Shown: piece after piece, positions 27,082-35,383 of the stretch
Position numbering within the stretch: position 1 is the first letter of the stretch
How the letters are laid out: each line of letters opens with the position of its first letter
DNA from: Alteromonas sp. KUL42
GTDB lineage: Bacteria; Pseudomonadota; Gammaproteobacteria; Enterobacterales; Alteromonadaceae
Direction of reading: 5' to 3'
Assembly: GCF_006538325.1 (NCBI RefSeq)
Contig: NZ_BJKK01000008.1
Location: 62,001 to 126,000 of the forward strand
DNA: 64,000 nucleotides
Translations under genes and position numbers: made by a program
Notes under the pieces: model-generated
The model's input: the letters and a program-made list of their open reading frames with translations, nothing else
Database searches by the model: none
Told to the model about the DNA's origin: nothing

Positions 27082-29073
27082 ATGGTCTATTTTGATGAGC
27101 GGTCAAACACACATAGTGAATTAGGCAAGGCATTGATGCTCTCAATTCAAGAATTAGTGCAGAAAGCTTGTTACTCCCTCAATGTTTTTCAGGGTTTATT
27201 GGTAGAAATTGACGATGAAAATGTAAACATTTTGGTTAAGTCCAGTGCAGGGCAATCTCCGAATTTTAAATCAATACCTGTGTTTTCTGCTGACCCGTCC
27301 TCTGAAAATCGCTTTCCCATTAATAGTGATGTGTGCCCGATGGGGTTTAAGCACTGGTTTTCTATGTATTTTAATGCAGACCGCTACATACGTGGGAAAT
27401 TTCATTACGTAGATTCTCGCCAATTTTGTCTAATTTTCATCAATGCGTGTCCCTCTCAAACTATCAATCATGAAAAAATTGCATTAGTCGACGAGTGGCT
27501 TAGTGTAACGGTTGAAAAATACCTAATAGAGAAAGCTGAAGCGCGCCAAAAATCGCTTTATAAAAAACTTCAACATGTCGCGAATATTGGCACGTGGGAA
27601 GTAGATACAGTGTCAAATTGTGTGAGCTGGTCGTCTCAGGCAAAGGCCATTCACGAAGTAACAAACGACTACGTTCCTACATTAGAGTCTGCTTTTGACT
27701 TTTATCAAGAGCCCTATCGCGGTGAAGTCAGGAAGCTTGTATTTGATGCCATTAAAACAGGCGCCCCGTGGAGTGCCACTGTGCAATTAACCTCAGCGAA
27801 AAGTAACCTTATTTGGATTGAAACGCATGGCACGGCTGAATTCAAAGATGGAAAATGTATTCGTTTGTTCGGCACTATTCAAAATGTGGACAAAGCCGTT
27901 CACGCTCGTATTGAGCTCGAAAATAAACGTGCGGAAGCAATAAACGCCAGTACTGAAAGCGCCATGTTATTGTCGCGTATTAGTCACGAATTAAAAACGC
28001 CGCTCAATGGAATAACTGGCATGTTGCAAGCCTTAAAATGCGAACAAAGGGATTTGGTTCGCAAGAAGAAAACCGACTTAGCCATTCACAGTGCAGAGCG
28101 CTTACATGCGCTTGTTGATGATGTGTTGGACTACACATCAATGAAAAATGGTGAGTTAAAACTAAATCCTCAAAATTTTTGTGTGGCTGAGTTATTTAAT
28201 GAAATAGTTGACCGTTATAAAGCAAAATGCGCTGAGAGAGGAATTCGCTTTCATACGCTACTTGCTGTTGATGAAAAATCATTGGTATATGGCGACCCAA
28301 TACGCATAGAGCAAATAGTGACTAACTTACTTTCCAATGCACTTAAATTTACGCATTCAGGGTATGTGGCTATTCAAGTCACGCTTAAATATTTAGAAGG
28401 TCTTCCCGTATTAATAACTTCTGTAGAAGACTCTGGTGTCGGTATGGATAACACCATTCTTTCTCGTATATTTAAACCCTTTGAAAACAAAACCCAACAC
28501 GCAAGTGAAGAGTTAAACGGGAGTGGCCTAGGGCTTTCTATTGTTGGGCAATTAGTCAATGAAATGAACGGTGAAATTGACGTGCGATCTGAAGTGGGAA
28601 GGGGAGCGTCATTTGACGTTGTTATTCAATTGGAGACTGCCCATCGAAAAAAAGAAGATAACTTACTGCCTAAAACACCGTTCGATTCAAACTTAAATAT
28701 ATTGATTGTTGATGATAATGATATCAATAGGTTAGTTATCGCCTCTATGCTCGAAAAGTACGATATTGTGCCGGACGAAGCCCACAATGGGAAAGTGGCG
28801 GTTGAGAAGGCGCGAACTAAGCAGTACGACGTAATCTTTATGGATTGTGTGATGCCCGTTCTTGATGGTGCCAGTGCAACAAAAATCATTTTACAGGAAG
28901 GCTTGATGACCAAACACGGCTTTGTGGTTGCAGTGACCGCAAACACATCACCCAAAGATAAGGTGATGTGCAGTGAAGCGGGCATGGCCGATTTTCTCAC
29001 AAAACCCGTATTGCCTTACGACGTAGCGTTGCAAATTAAACGGGCGTTAAGCGGTAAGTCAATGCTGATGTAG
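27082..29073 (+). CDS. Hybrid sensor histidine kinase (PAS-HisKA-HATPase-REC)
   Basis: A 663-residue protein with an N-terminal GAF-like region (about 10-150), PAS (about 165-275), HisKA (around 295-360, SRISHELKTPLNGITGM), HATPase (about 400-520, with NLLSNALKF, EDSGVGM and GSGLGLSIV) and a C-terminal receiver (about 535-655, IVDDNDINR and FMDCVMPVLDG). There are no membrane segments, so it senses a cytosolic cue. The attached receiver normally passes phosphate to an Hpt protein; one is encoded at 25106. The REC-GGDEF protein just upstream is the likely final target. Confidence 0.93.
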   Translation: MVYFDERSNTHSELGKALMLSIQELVQKACYSLNVFQGLLVEIDDENVNILVKSSAGQSPNFKSIPVFSADPSSENRFPINSDVCPMGFKHWFSMYFNADRYIRGKFHYVDSRQFCLIFINACPSQTINHEKIALVDEWLSVTVEKYLIEKAEARQKSLYKKLQHVANIGTWEVDTVSNCVSWSSQAKAIHEVTNDYVPTLESAFDFYQEPYRGEVRKLVFDAIKTGAPWSATVQLTSAKSNLIWIETHGTAEFKDGKCIRLFGTIQNVDKAVHARIELENKRAEAINASTESAMLLSRISHELKTPLNGITGMLQALKCEQRDLVRKKKTDLAIHSAERLHALVDDVLDYTSMKNGELKLNPQNFCVAELFNEIVDRYKAKCAERGIRFHTLLAVDEKSLVYGDPIRIEQIVTNLLSNALKFTHSGYVAIQVTLKYLEGLPVLITSVEDSGVGMDNTILSRIFKPFENKTQHASEELNGSGLGLSIVGQLVNEMNGEIDVRSEVGRGASFDVVIQLETAHRKKEDNLLPKTPFDSNLNILIVDDNDINRLVIASMLEKYDIVPDEAHNGKVAVEKARTKQYDVIFMDCVMPVLDGASATKIILQEGLMTKHGFVVAVTANTSPKDKVMCSEAGMADFLTKPVLPYDVALQIKRALSGKSMLM

Positions 29074-29187
29074 ATAGCGGTTACTTTCTTCGCCCCTGTT
29101 GGTTTTTTTAGCCGCATTTTTTGTATAAGCCACCTGCGATTAGAGCCCTTTAAAAGTAATGCGTTCGCTAGCATGTAGAAAAATACT

Positions 29188-30288
29188 TTACTCAGCAATA
29201 CTAGGTTCTTTGTGTTGAGTTTTATCCCAGTGCTTCACAATGAAATCGACTACGTTAACACCAACGCGATAGGCAGCTTCAATAGCAGACCCCATAGCGG
29301 CATAGCCTTCACCTTCACTTTCTTGCTTTAAGTTTTCCGCTGCACTTAAAGAAACGGGTTGCATGGTAAAGTTGCTGGCAGTACGTAGGATCATAACGCG
29401 CTGTTTATTTACTAAACCTGCATTGTGGAGGTATGACAAACTTTGCAATGTGGCAGAGTCTTCCATGCCCGAGGTAACAAAATTTCCCTTTGATTTGGTC
29501 CAATACTTCACCCACTCATTAGCCCATTCATTTAATAATTTACCGTGCCAAAACGTTGATGCAGACAAATGTGAGCCAATAGACACCGATGGCTTTAACA
29601 ATGCATTTGGGTAACCTGTGTATTTACCTCGAAGGGAATCCATTGCGGGTGTATTAAATAGCTCGGTGTCTTTACTAATAGAATATGCCCATTTCATAAG
29701 TGATTGATTAAGCACATACACTTCACCGTTAGGGCTATTATTAGGGTTTACGTTATCGGCATTTTCATAGGGACCATTGGTAAATAGGGGAAAATAACCC
29801 GTCTTCCAATTTGTAGGTATTTCTCGCGCATCTATTTGGTGTGCAAGGTCGCCATCGACCACATAGTCTGTCCAAATAGCACTGCCAATAGTGTTATCAA
29901 GCGGGTCGACGCCAGCAATACCTGCCACTAACCAATAAGCGTCAGTAAGATCAAAACGCCTGTCTAACCCTAAGGCCATAATGGCGGAAGCTGCGCGGGC
30001 TATCCCCATTCCGGTCACTATGCCAATAACCCCTGTCTCAGTGTTGGCATAAATGTCATGAAAGCCATGAACTAGCGAGTATTGGGTGGTCAGTTCTTGC
30101 CTTTCTTTCCACAACTGAAACTCACCGGGTGCATCTCCTTCATCACCCCCAATTTCAAACATACTCACTATTACAACTTTCACTTTCATCGGCGAAGCTT
30201 GAGTGCTGACTTGATTGGCGAAGGCGTTTGTACCAGTCAGCGTAAGGGCAACGGAAAGACACAAGCCCTTAAAAAGGTGTTTGTACAT
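29188..30288 (-). CDS. Exported NUP-family purine nucleoside protein
   Basis: A 366-residue protein of the NUP (purine nucleoside permease) family with a clear signal peptide (about residues 1-24, TLTGTNAFA). The mature part is soluble in appearance, with TGMGIARAASAIMALGLDRRF and VAGIAGVDPLDNTIGSAIW. The fold of this family resembles nucleoside phosphorylases. Because it is exported and follows a TonB receptor gene, it may bind or cleave purine nucleosides in the periplasm. The start has GGAGTAG upstream. A hairpin terminator separates it from the TonB gene, so it may be expressed at a lower level by read-through. Confidence 0.82.
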   Translation of the reverse strand: MYKHLFKGLCLSVALTLTGTNAFANQVSTQASPMKVKVVIVSMFEIGGDEGDAPGEFQLWKERQELTTQYSLVHGFHDIYANTETGVIGIVTGMGIARAASAIMALGLDRRFDLTDAYWLVAGIAGVDPLDNTIGSAIWTDYVVDGDLAHQIDAREIPTNWKTGYFPLFTNGPYENADNVNPNNSPNGEVYVLNQSLMKWAYSISKDTELFNTPAMDSLRGKYTGYPNALLKPSVSIGSHLSASTFWHGKLLNEWANEWVKYWTKSKGNFVTSGMEDSATLQSLSYLHNAGLVNKQRVMILRTASNFTMQPVSLSAAENLKQESEGEGYAAMGSAIEAAYRVGVNVVDFIVKHWDKTQHKEPSIAE

Positions 30289-30303
30289 TTACTACTCCAA
30301 ATA

Positions 30304-30333
30304 AAAAGGTAAACCCGCGAGCCGAGTTTACCT
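30304..30333 (-). terminator. Terminator between TonB receptor and NUP genes
   Basis: On the minus strand AAAGGTAAAC and GTTTACCTTT form a 10-bp stem around a GC-rich loop, followed by a T-run. It lies in the gap between the TonB receptor stop and the NUP start, and probably acts as a partial terminator that sets a ratio between the two products. Confidence 0.7.
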
Positions 30334-30359
30334 TTATCTTAATCAATCATTAGCTCAGA

Positions 30360-32786
30360 TTAGAATTTATAGCTAAATTTCGCATTCCAGTGACGCGGAA
30401 GTTCTGGAAGAATAATTTGGCTACCGAACAAGTCTGGGAAGTTCGAGCGGAAATAGCGCTCATCTGTGAGGTTTTTCACTGTTAAGTTAACTGACCAATC
30501 TTCTGCCTGATATGACAAACCGGCATTAACAAGTGTATATGCAGGAAGCATAACCGATGCAGAGAAACCTGAAGCCACTTCTTCTACATCAACAACACTA
30601 ACGTTAGCCGCATAACCGTTTTGGAAATCATAGGTTGCTGTAAGCGTATAGATATTCTCTGGAATACCTGCTTTGCGGGCATCCGTATTGGCAAAGCCGT
30701 CACCAATAAGGTTAAGACCGATCACGTTACCACCGAATACCAATGATGGGTCGCTTAAGTTAACAAGGTCTTCAGCACCCAAGAAGCCAAACTGGTTTCC
30801 GTTTTCTCGAGCGGTAAGGTTGATAACTTTAATGTTGGTATAGCCTGCTGATACAACTAAGTTTTCGTTTACTACCCAACGCAGTTCGAATTCAGTGCCT
30901 TTGTTGTTCGTTGTGTTGTTGGTAACTGTGTTCTGTGTATTGAAATCAGTACGTTCTTGTTCAAACGATGACAATGCAAAGTAAAGTGTATCGTCAAGGA
31001 GCGAGCCTTTAATACCGTATTCGATAAGGTCTGACGTATCAAATGCACCAGAACCGCCAGGTTGGTTAAGCTGACCCACGCCAATTTCAGAACCTTGACC
31101 TGCAACCAACGTAGCTTGTTCAGCTAATGTAACGTAAGGAATAAGGCCAAATTCAAATTCATAAGAAATACTGGTATTCCAAGACCATCCATCAACAGTT
31201 TCTTCTGCGTAGATAGGAGTTTCATCACCCGTTGCACCTAGCAATAAATCGGTACGTGACGTACTTTCAATATCAATGGTGTCATAGCGTAAACCTAGCA
31301 CAATGTTTAAGCCCCAATCCCATGTTAAATCGGTCATGGCTGCAATGCCTAAGTCTAGGTAATTACCATCATCGTAGTTGTCGAAATTCTTACCTGAGCG
31401 CGTTGAAAGTAAACGGCGATCTAACGCAGATGAAGGCATGGTCAAATCACGGCGGTTAAAGTACTCGTAGGTAAAGTCGTCACCGTGCAAAAAGTCGGTA
31501 TAGCGAATGGATGGTGAAAATTGGAACTGTGCAAACAAGCTACCTTTTTCAACTTCGGTAGCAAAAATAAGCTTATCCTCTATTACCCAGCTGTCGTGGA
31601 ACTGTGAAAAACCATAAGCGTTTTCGTTGATGTTGTCATAAGAATCGTAGAAAAACTGGTTGCGAATTTCCCAATTATCAGAGAAGTAAATAGTATCAAA
31701 ATATAATGTAATCGCTTCGTTCGCCAATTGATCATCAGGAGCAACAAGTACTTGATTGCCAGCAAGAGTAGCAGTACCCACGTTCTCCAATTGCATTAAA
31801 TCAGTGGCTTCAGAGTCGGTAAATGAACTAGCCGGTACGTAAAAGCCACTTTCGCCACCTATGTTAACCGCTGCATATTCTTCATGGCTAATTTGGCCAT
31901 CGCCATCTGTATCAAGGGGCTTAGCTGTACCTGTGATATAGGTGCCATTGTCGACTAAATCTTGGGTTAAACGGTTCCAACCAGCAACCTGGTTGCCTTC
32001 ATAGTCGTGATACATACCACCGAATTCAAAGCGCAAGTTGTCTGTAATATCGATGTTAAAAGAGGCTTGCACAACAGTTTGGTCAGTTGCCGTGTTATCG
32101 TAATAGCTGTCTGAGTTTTCTAGTTCACCATAGATGTAGTAACCCATTTCTTTGCCGCCTATGCTGGCTGGACCACCTACTTCAGCAGTAAGAATACTTT
32201 TGTCCCAAGAGCCAGTTGTATAAGACATCGCACCTGTAGGCGATTCAAGGTATTGTCCTGATGATGCGCGTGCTGATTTCGGGTTGAAGTTAAGGTATCC
32301 CCCAATCTTCGATGGCCCATAGATAGGAGAGGCTGGACCACGAACTATATCAATTCGACTAGATGCACCAATAGGCGTGGGATAGTTACCAGGGTTATCT
32401 AAACGTTTTACACCACGAAAATAGGTTTCGCCCGGAGTTCCACGTACGTCAAGCGAGCCTGCTACACCGAAAAATGATTGAGTAAATGTACCGGGGGCGA
32501 AAGCAACCAATTCATCGATATCAGAAACGTTAAAGCGCTCCATTTGCTCTTGTGAAATGGTAGATGCTGAGCGTGGCGTTTCAAGAATAGATTTGCCAAA
32601 ACCGAAAACAGATTCAACGTCTTGCCCAGGTAAGCTGCCTAGCGATCCAGTGACTTCTATCTTCTCAACATCTTTTTCTTTAACTTTACTCTCTTCCTGT
32701 GCGAATGCTTGTGTCGACAATGCCATTGCCGTGCTTATGGTTAACGCTTTCGCAAGAGGAGATAATTTGAATGTAGTGTTTTTCAT
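30360..32786 (-). CDS. TonB-dependent outer-membrane receptor, probably for purines or nucleosides
   Basis: An 808-residue receptor with a signal peptide (about 1-29, ending STQAFAQ), a plug domain (about 55-170, with ETPRSASTISQEQMERFNV and RIDIVRGPASPIYGP) and a long beta-barrel ending in the terminal Phe typical of outer-membrane proteins (NAKFSYKF). The substrate is inferred only from context: it carries a RutR-type dyad upstream, is followed by a NUP-family gene, and sits among purine transport and degradation genes. It would need TonB-ExbBD from elsewhere. Confidence 0.9.
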   Translation of the reverse strand: MKNTTFKLSPLAKALTISTAMALSTQAFAQEESKVKEKDVEKIEVTGSLGSLPGQDVESVFGFGKSILETPRSASTISQEQMERFNVSDIDELVAFAPGTFTQSFFGVAGSLDVRGTPGETYFRGVKRLDNPGNYPTPIGASSRIDIVRGPASPIYGPSKIGGYLNFNPKSARASSGQYLESPTGAMSYTTGSWDKSILTAEVGGPASIGGKEMGYYIYGELENSDSYYDNTATDQTVVQASFNIDITDNLRFEFGGMYHDYEGNQVAGWNRLTQDLVDNGTYITGTAKPLDTDGDGQISHEEYAAVNIGGESGFYVPASSFTDSEATDLMQLENVGTATLAGNQVLVAPDDQLANEAITLYFDTIYFSDNWEIRNQFFYDSYDNINENAYGFSQFHDSWVIEDKLIFATEVEKGSLFAQFQFSPSIRYTDFLHGDDFTYEYFNRRDLTMPSSALDRRLLSTRSGKNFDNYDDGNYLDLGIAAMTDLTWDWGLNIVLGLRYDTIDIESTSRTDLLLGATGDETPIYAEETVDGWSWNTSISYEFEFGLIPYVTLAEQATLVAGQGSEIGVGQLNQPGGSGAFDTSDLIEYGIKGSLLDDTLYFALSSFEQERTDFNTQNTVTNNTTNNKGTEFELRWVVNENLVVSAGYTNIKVINLTARENGNQFGFLGAEDLVNLSDPSLVFGGNVIGLNLIGDGFANTDARKAGIPENIYTLTATYDFQNGYAANVSVVDVEEVASGFSASVMLPAYTLVNAGLSYQAEDWSVNLTVKNLTDERYFRSNFPDLFGSQIILPELPRHWNAKFSYKF

Positions 32787-32879
32787 GGTTTCCTCAGTAT
32801 TTTTAGTTGCCCTCTAAAAGGGCTTTATATACGCAGTAAATTCTTGCGCTTTGCTAAAAGCAGGAAAAGTGCCAACGTC

Positions 32880-32895
32880 TTGTCCAGTTGGTCAG
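32880..32895. promoter_or_regulatory. RutR-type operator of the TonB receptor gene
   Basis: TTGTCCAGTTGGTCAG matches TTGACCA-N2-TGGTCAA except at two positions and lies 94-109 bases upstream of the receptor start codon. Apart from this site, the 352-base gap holds a terminator and a palindromic repeat near 33.1 kb, and no gene. Confidence 0.75.
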
Positions 32896-33061
32896 CTTTT
32901 TTCTTGTTCTGTAACTAAATGAAATATATAGTTTTTTTATAATGTTAATACAAAGGGGATGTTATTTTTGTGTTAATGGCGTGAGGTGTGTTCTAAGTTG
33001 CACTAATTTGGTGAAAAATAACGTTTTTCTGCACTAAAATGAAAGACTTTGAATTGATAAA

Positions 33062-33082
33062 GCGTCTTCAATTAAAAGACGC
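33062..33082 (-). terminator. Terminator downstream of the NCS2 permease
   Basis: GCGTCTT and AAGACGC form a 7-bp stem with a 7-base loop, about 60 bases after the permease stop; on the minus strand TTTATC follows. The T-run is short, so strength is uncertain. Confidence 0.5.
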
Positions 33083-33105
33083 CATTTTTGATGAGGAATT
33101 GTTAC

Positions 33106-33141
33106 TAGAGCCTATTTATGAACAAAGGTAAACAGGCGCTA
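33106..33141. repeat. Palindromic intergenic repeat, TAGAGCC family, copy 2
   Basis: TAGAGCCTATTTA and TAAACAGGCGCTA are imperfect inverted arms. The arms match the repeat at 2101-2154, but the spacer is much shorter. It lies at the 3' end of the NCS2 permease gene and overlaps its stop codon. Confidence 0.5.
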
Positions 33142-34551
33142 ATTTAAAGGTGTAACGCGGTGAGGTGTGGCATGTTGTGCACCGTATTCATTCTTTTCTT
33201 TGTTTGGTTCTTGCGCATTTTTGATGCTTTGTTGTTGAGGAAGGGTTAAGTCTAGTAGCACCGCAGTCAAGCCCGCCGATGTGACAGGGGAAAGCAAAAT
33301 GTTTTGTAGCCACAATGGCAATTGCGCTAGCGCCTCAGGAACCATCATCACACCAATCGCCATACCCAATGAACACGCGGTTATTAAGCTACTGCGTCTA
33401 TCTAGTGCATAACTTGCAAGAAGCTTTAAACCGCCAACCGCAACCATGGCGAACATGACTAAGGTTGCACCGCCCAAAACAGGCTTAGGAATAGCTTGTA
33501 GAACACCGCCTACTACTGGGAAGCAACCAATAAAGACAAATAGTCCGGCAACAAAAAGACCTACTTTTCTGCTGGCTATGCCGGTAAGTTGGATAACGCC
33601 ATTGTTTTGTCCAAAAGTGGTGTTGGGGAAAGTATTAAATACGCCGGCAATTAATGAATTGACCCCATCGCCCAAAATGCCACCGCGAATACGTGACAAA
33701 TAGACTGGGCCACTTACCGGTTGTTTGCAGAACAAACTGTTAGCAGTAAGGTCACCCGCTGTCTCGATAGCGCTAAAAAGGTAGATGAGTGCAATGGGCA
33801 AAAACAAGCTAAGGTCAAAGTCGATGCCAAAGGCAAAAGGAGTAGGGAAAGCAATAACAGGTAATGCTGATAAATGAGAAAAGCTTAGGCCTTGGGTGAG
33901 TGTGACATACAAAGTACCAATGATCATACCGATAAAAATAGCGCTTAAACGCAGCCAATGGTTGTTTGAAGCGTTAAGGAAGACAATGATAAGCAGCACG
34001 CTAACGCCAACCAGTAAGTTGTCGGTGTTGGCAAAATCACTGGCGTGAAAGCCGCCTGCTAAGTCAGTCATACCAACATTAATCAATGACAAACCAATGG
34101 CCGTTATAACAATGCCAGTGGTTAATGGAGTGATGATGCGCTTAAGGTGTGTTACGAAAAAGCTGAATACCACTTCAACTAAAGCCCCCGCCATGGTTAA
34201 GCCAAAAAGTAATGCTAAAACGTCTTCTGGTGTACCGCCGTTGCTCTTTACTTTTTCACCCGCAAGAATGAGCGCGCTGATAAAAGCAAAACTGGTACCT
34301 TGTATAGCCACAAGACCGCTACCAATATTGCCTATGCGCTTTGTTTGAATGGCTGTTCCAATGCCGCTAACAAATAGCGCCATACTGATTAAATATGCTG
34401 TGTACTGGGTTAGTTCTAGCGTTGAAGTGATAATTAACGTTGGCGTGATCACGCCAACAAAACTGGCAAGAAGATGCTGTACCGCAGCGGTAAAAGAGGG
34501 CAGCGTAGCGGGTTTGTCATGTAAACCGTAAAGTAAGTCACTGCTTTTCAT
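33139..34551 (-). CDS. NCS2-family urate/xanthine permease
   Basis: About 470 residues with 12-14 membrane helices, of the nucleobase-ascorbate (NCS2) family. The signature region QNNGVIQLT is present, and the N-terminus has LLASFVGVITPTLII. Members of this branch import xanthine, urate or uracil with protons. The setting, with a RutR-type dyad and the urate pathway, favours urate or xanthine. The ATG at 34551 has AGG at good spacing; another ATG lies at 34575. It probably feeds XdhAB and PuuD. Confidence 0.9.
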   Translation of the reverse strand: MKSSDLLYGLHDKPATLPSFTAAVQHLLASFVGVITPTLIITSTLELTQYTAYLISMALFVSGIGTAIQTKRIGNIGSGLVAIQGTSFAFISALILAGEKVKSNGGTPEDVLALLFGLTMAGALVEVVFSFFVTHLKRIITPLTTGIVITAIGLSLINVGMTDLAGGFHASDFANTDNLLVGVSVLLIIVFLNASNNHWLRLSAIFIGMIIGTLYVTLTQGLSFSHLSALPVIAFPTPFAFGIDFDLSLFLPIALIYLFSAIETAGDLTANSLFCKQPVSGPVYLSRIRGGILGDGVNSLIAGVFNTFPNTTFGQNNGVIQLTGIASRKVGLFVAGLFVFIGCFPVVGGVLQAIPKPVLGGATLVMFAMVAVGGLKLLASYALDRRSSLITACSLGMAIGVMMVPEALAQLPLWLQNILLSPVTSAGLTAVLLDLTLPQQQSIKNAQEPNKEKNEYGAQHATPHRVTPLN

Positions 34552-34632
34552 AAAAGACCTAATAGTTGAATGCATCGCAAAGTATGCGCATAAAAAGATT
34601 GCATGGTTATCGTAAACAGCTGTTGCAATATA

Positions 34633-34648
34633 TTGACCAGTTGGTCAT
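34633..34648. promoter_or_regulatory. RutR-type operator of the NCS2 permease gene
   Basis: TTGACCAGTTGGTCAT matches TTGACCA-N2-TGGTCAA at all but the last position, the best copy in the window. It lies 58 bases upstream of the ATG at 34575, the same as the azgA-like copy. Confidence 0.8.
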
Positions 34649-34749
34649 TGTGCGAAAGGTATTTAACTTACTGATTTGTATGTTGTAAATTTGAAAGGGA
34701 TAGTGATTTTCAATGCATGAAACTATGTGTGCACCTATAGAGTGCAAAA

Positions 34750-34896
34750 TGAGCCTGTTTAGTGCGCTTGTATATGTTCAACCGCTTTGTCCAAACCGCG
34801 TAGTTGAAGCAAGCTGTGTGGATTCTTGCTTAGTTGATATTAGTTTGGTCGAACTAGCATAAGCGAAATAAGCTTCAGTGCACACTATCAGGCTCA
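34750..34896. repeat. 147-base segment bounded by inverted TGAGCCTG / CAGGCTCA
   Basis: TGAGCCTG at 34750 and CAGGCTCA at 34889 are perfect 8-base inverted ends, and the similarity extends inwards with gaps (TAGTGCGC against a complementary GTGCACACTA). The segment fills most of the gap between the NCS2 permease and the cupin gene and has no convincing reading frame. It could be a small non-autonomous element or chance symmetry. Confidence 0.3.
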
Positions 34897-34906
34897 CAAT
34901 TAACGT

Positions 34907-35272
34907 CTATAACACCGTGTCTTTATCTAAGGTAACAAAAATAGAATGCCTTACTTCGTTGTACATAGCTTTAGAGCAATGACCTTCGCCTTCGGTATCT
35001 TCTAGCAGCAAGACATCTCCAGCACCAAATACGTGACGTTCGCCATTGGAAACGGTGAATTCAGCACGGCCTTTTATAATAAATAATAGCTGACGAGCAG
35101 GGGCAGGGTGCCATTTGAAATCATAGTCGGCAGGCGTTTCTCTAAAAATAATTTTATCTGCCCCAAACTTTTCAGATAATAAACCTATTGGTCCACCGTC
35201 TTTTAATGAAATCTCCACTTCTCCAAAGTGACTTTTACCTTCTTTGTCATTGTATATTCGCGTTATTTTCAT
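34907..35272 (-). CDS. Single-domain cupin protein
   Basis: A 121-residue cupin with the metal-binding barrel motif (WHPAPARQLLFIIKGRAEF, then GAGDVLLLEDTEGEGH). It is far shorter than the two-cupin ureidoglycine aminohydrolase AllE (about 260 residues), so that assignment is not supported. Position next to the allantoate and ureidoglycine genes suggests a small role in the lower purine pathway, perhaps as an epimerase-like or binding protein, but no function can be assigned. It is 111 bases downstream of the allantoate amidohydrolase gene on the same strand. Confidence 0.75.
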   Translation of the reverse strand: MKITRIYNDKEGKSHFGEVEISLKDGGPIGLLSEKFGADKIIFRETPADYDFKWHPAPARQLLFIIKGRAEFTVSNGERHVFGAGDVLLLEDTEGEGHCSKAMYNEVRHSIFVTLDKDTVL

Positions 35273-35383
35273 TTCCGTTTCCGCTATTTGATTGTCTTCT
35301 TACAATGCTTGATTGCCTGTACGTATTTTGAAAAGATTACTGATATCAAGAATGCTAAGCAGGTTATATACCCAAAAATCGCA

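Noticed and set aside
34907-35272. Cupin as ureidoglycine aminohydrolase (AllE)
   Set aside because: AllE has two cupin domains and about 260 residues. This protein has one domain and 121 residues, so only the neighbourhood supports the name.
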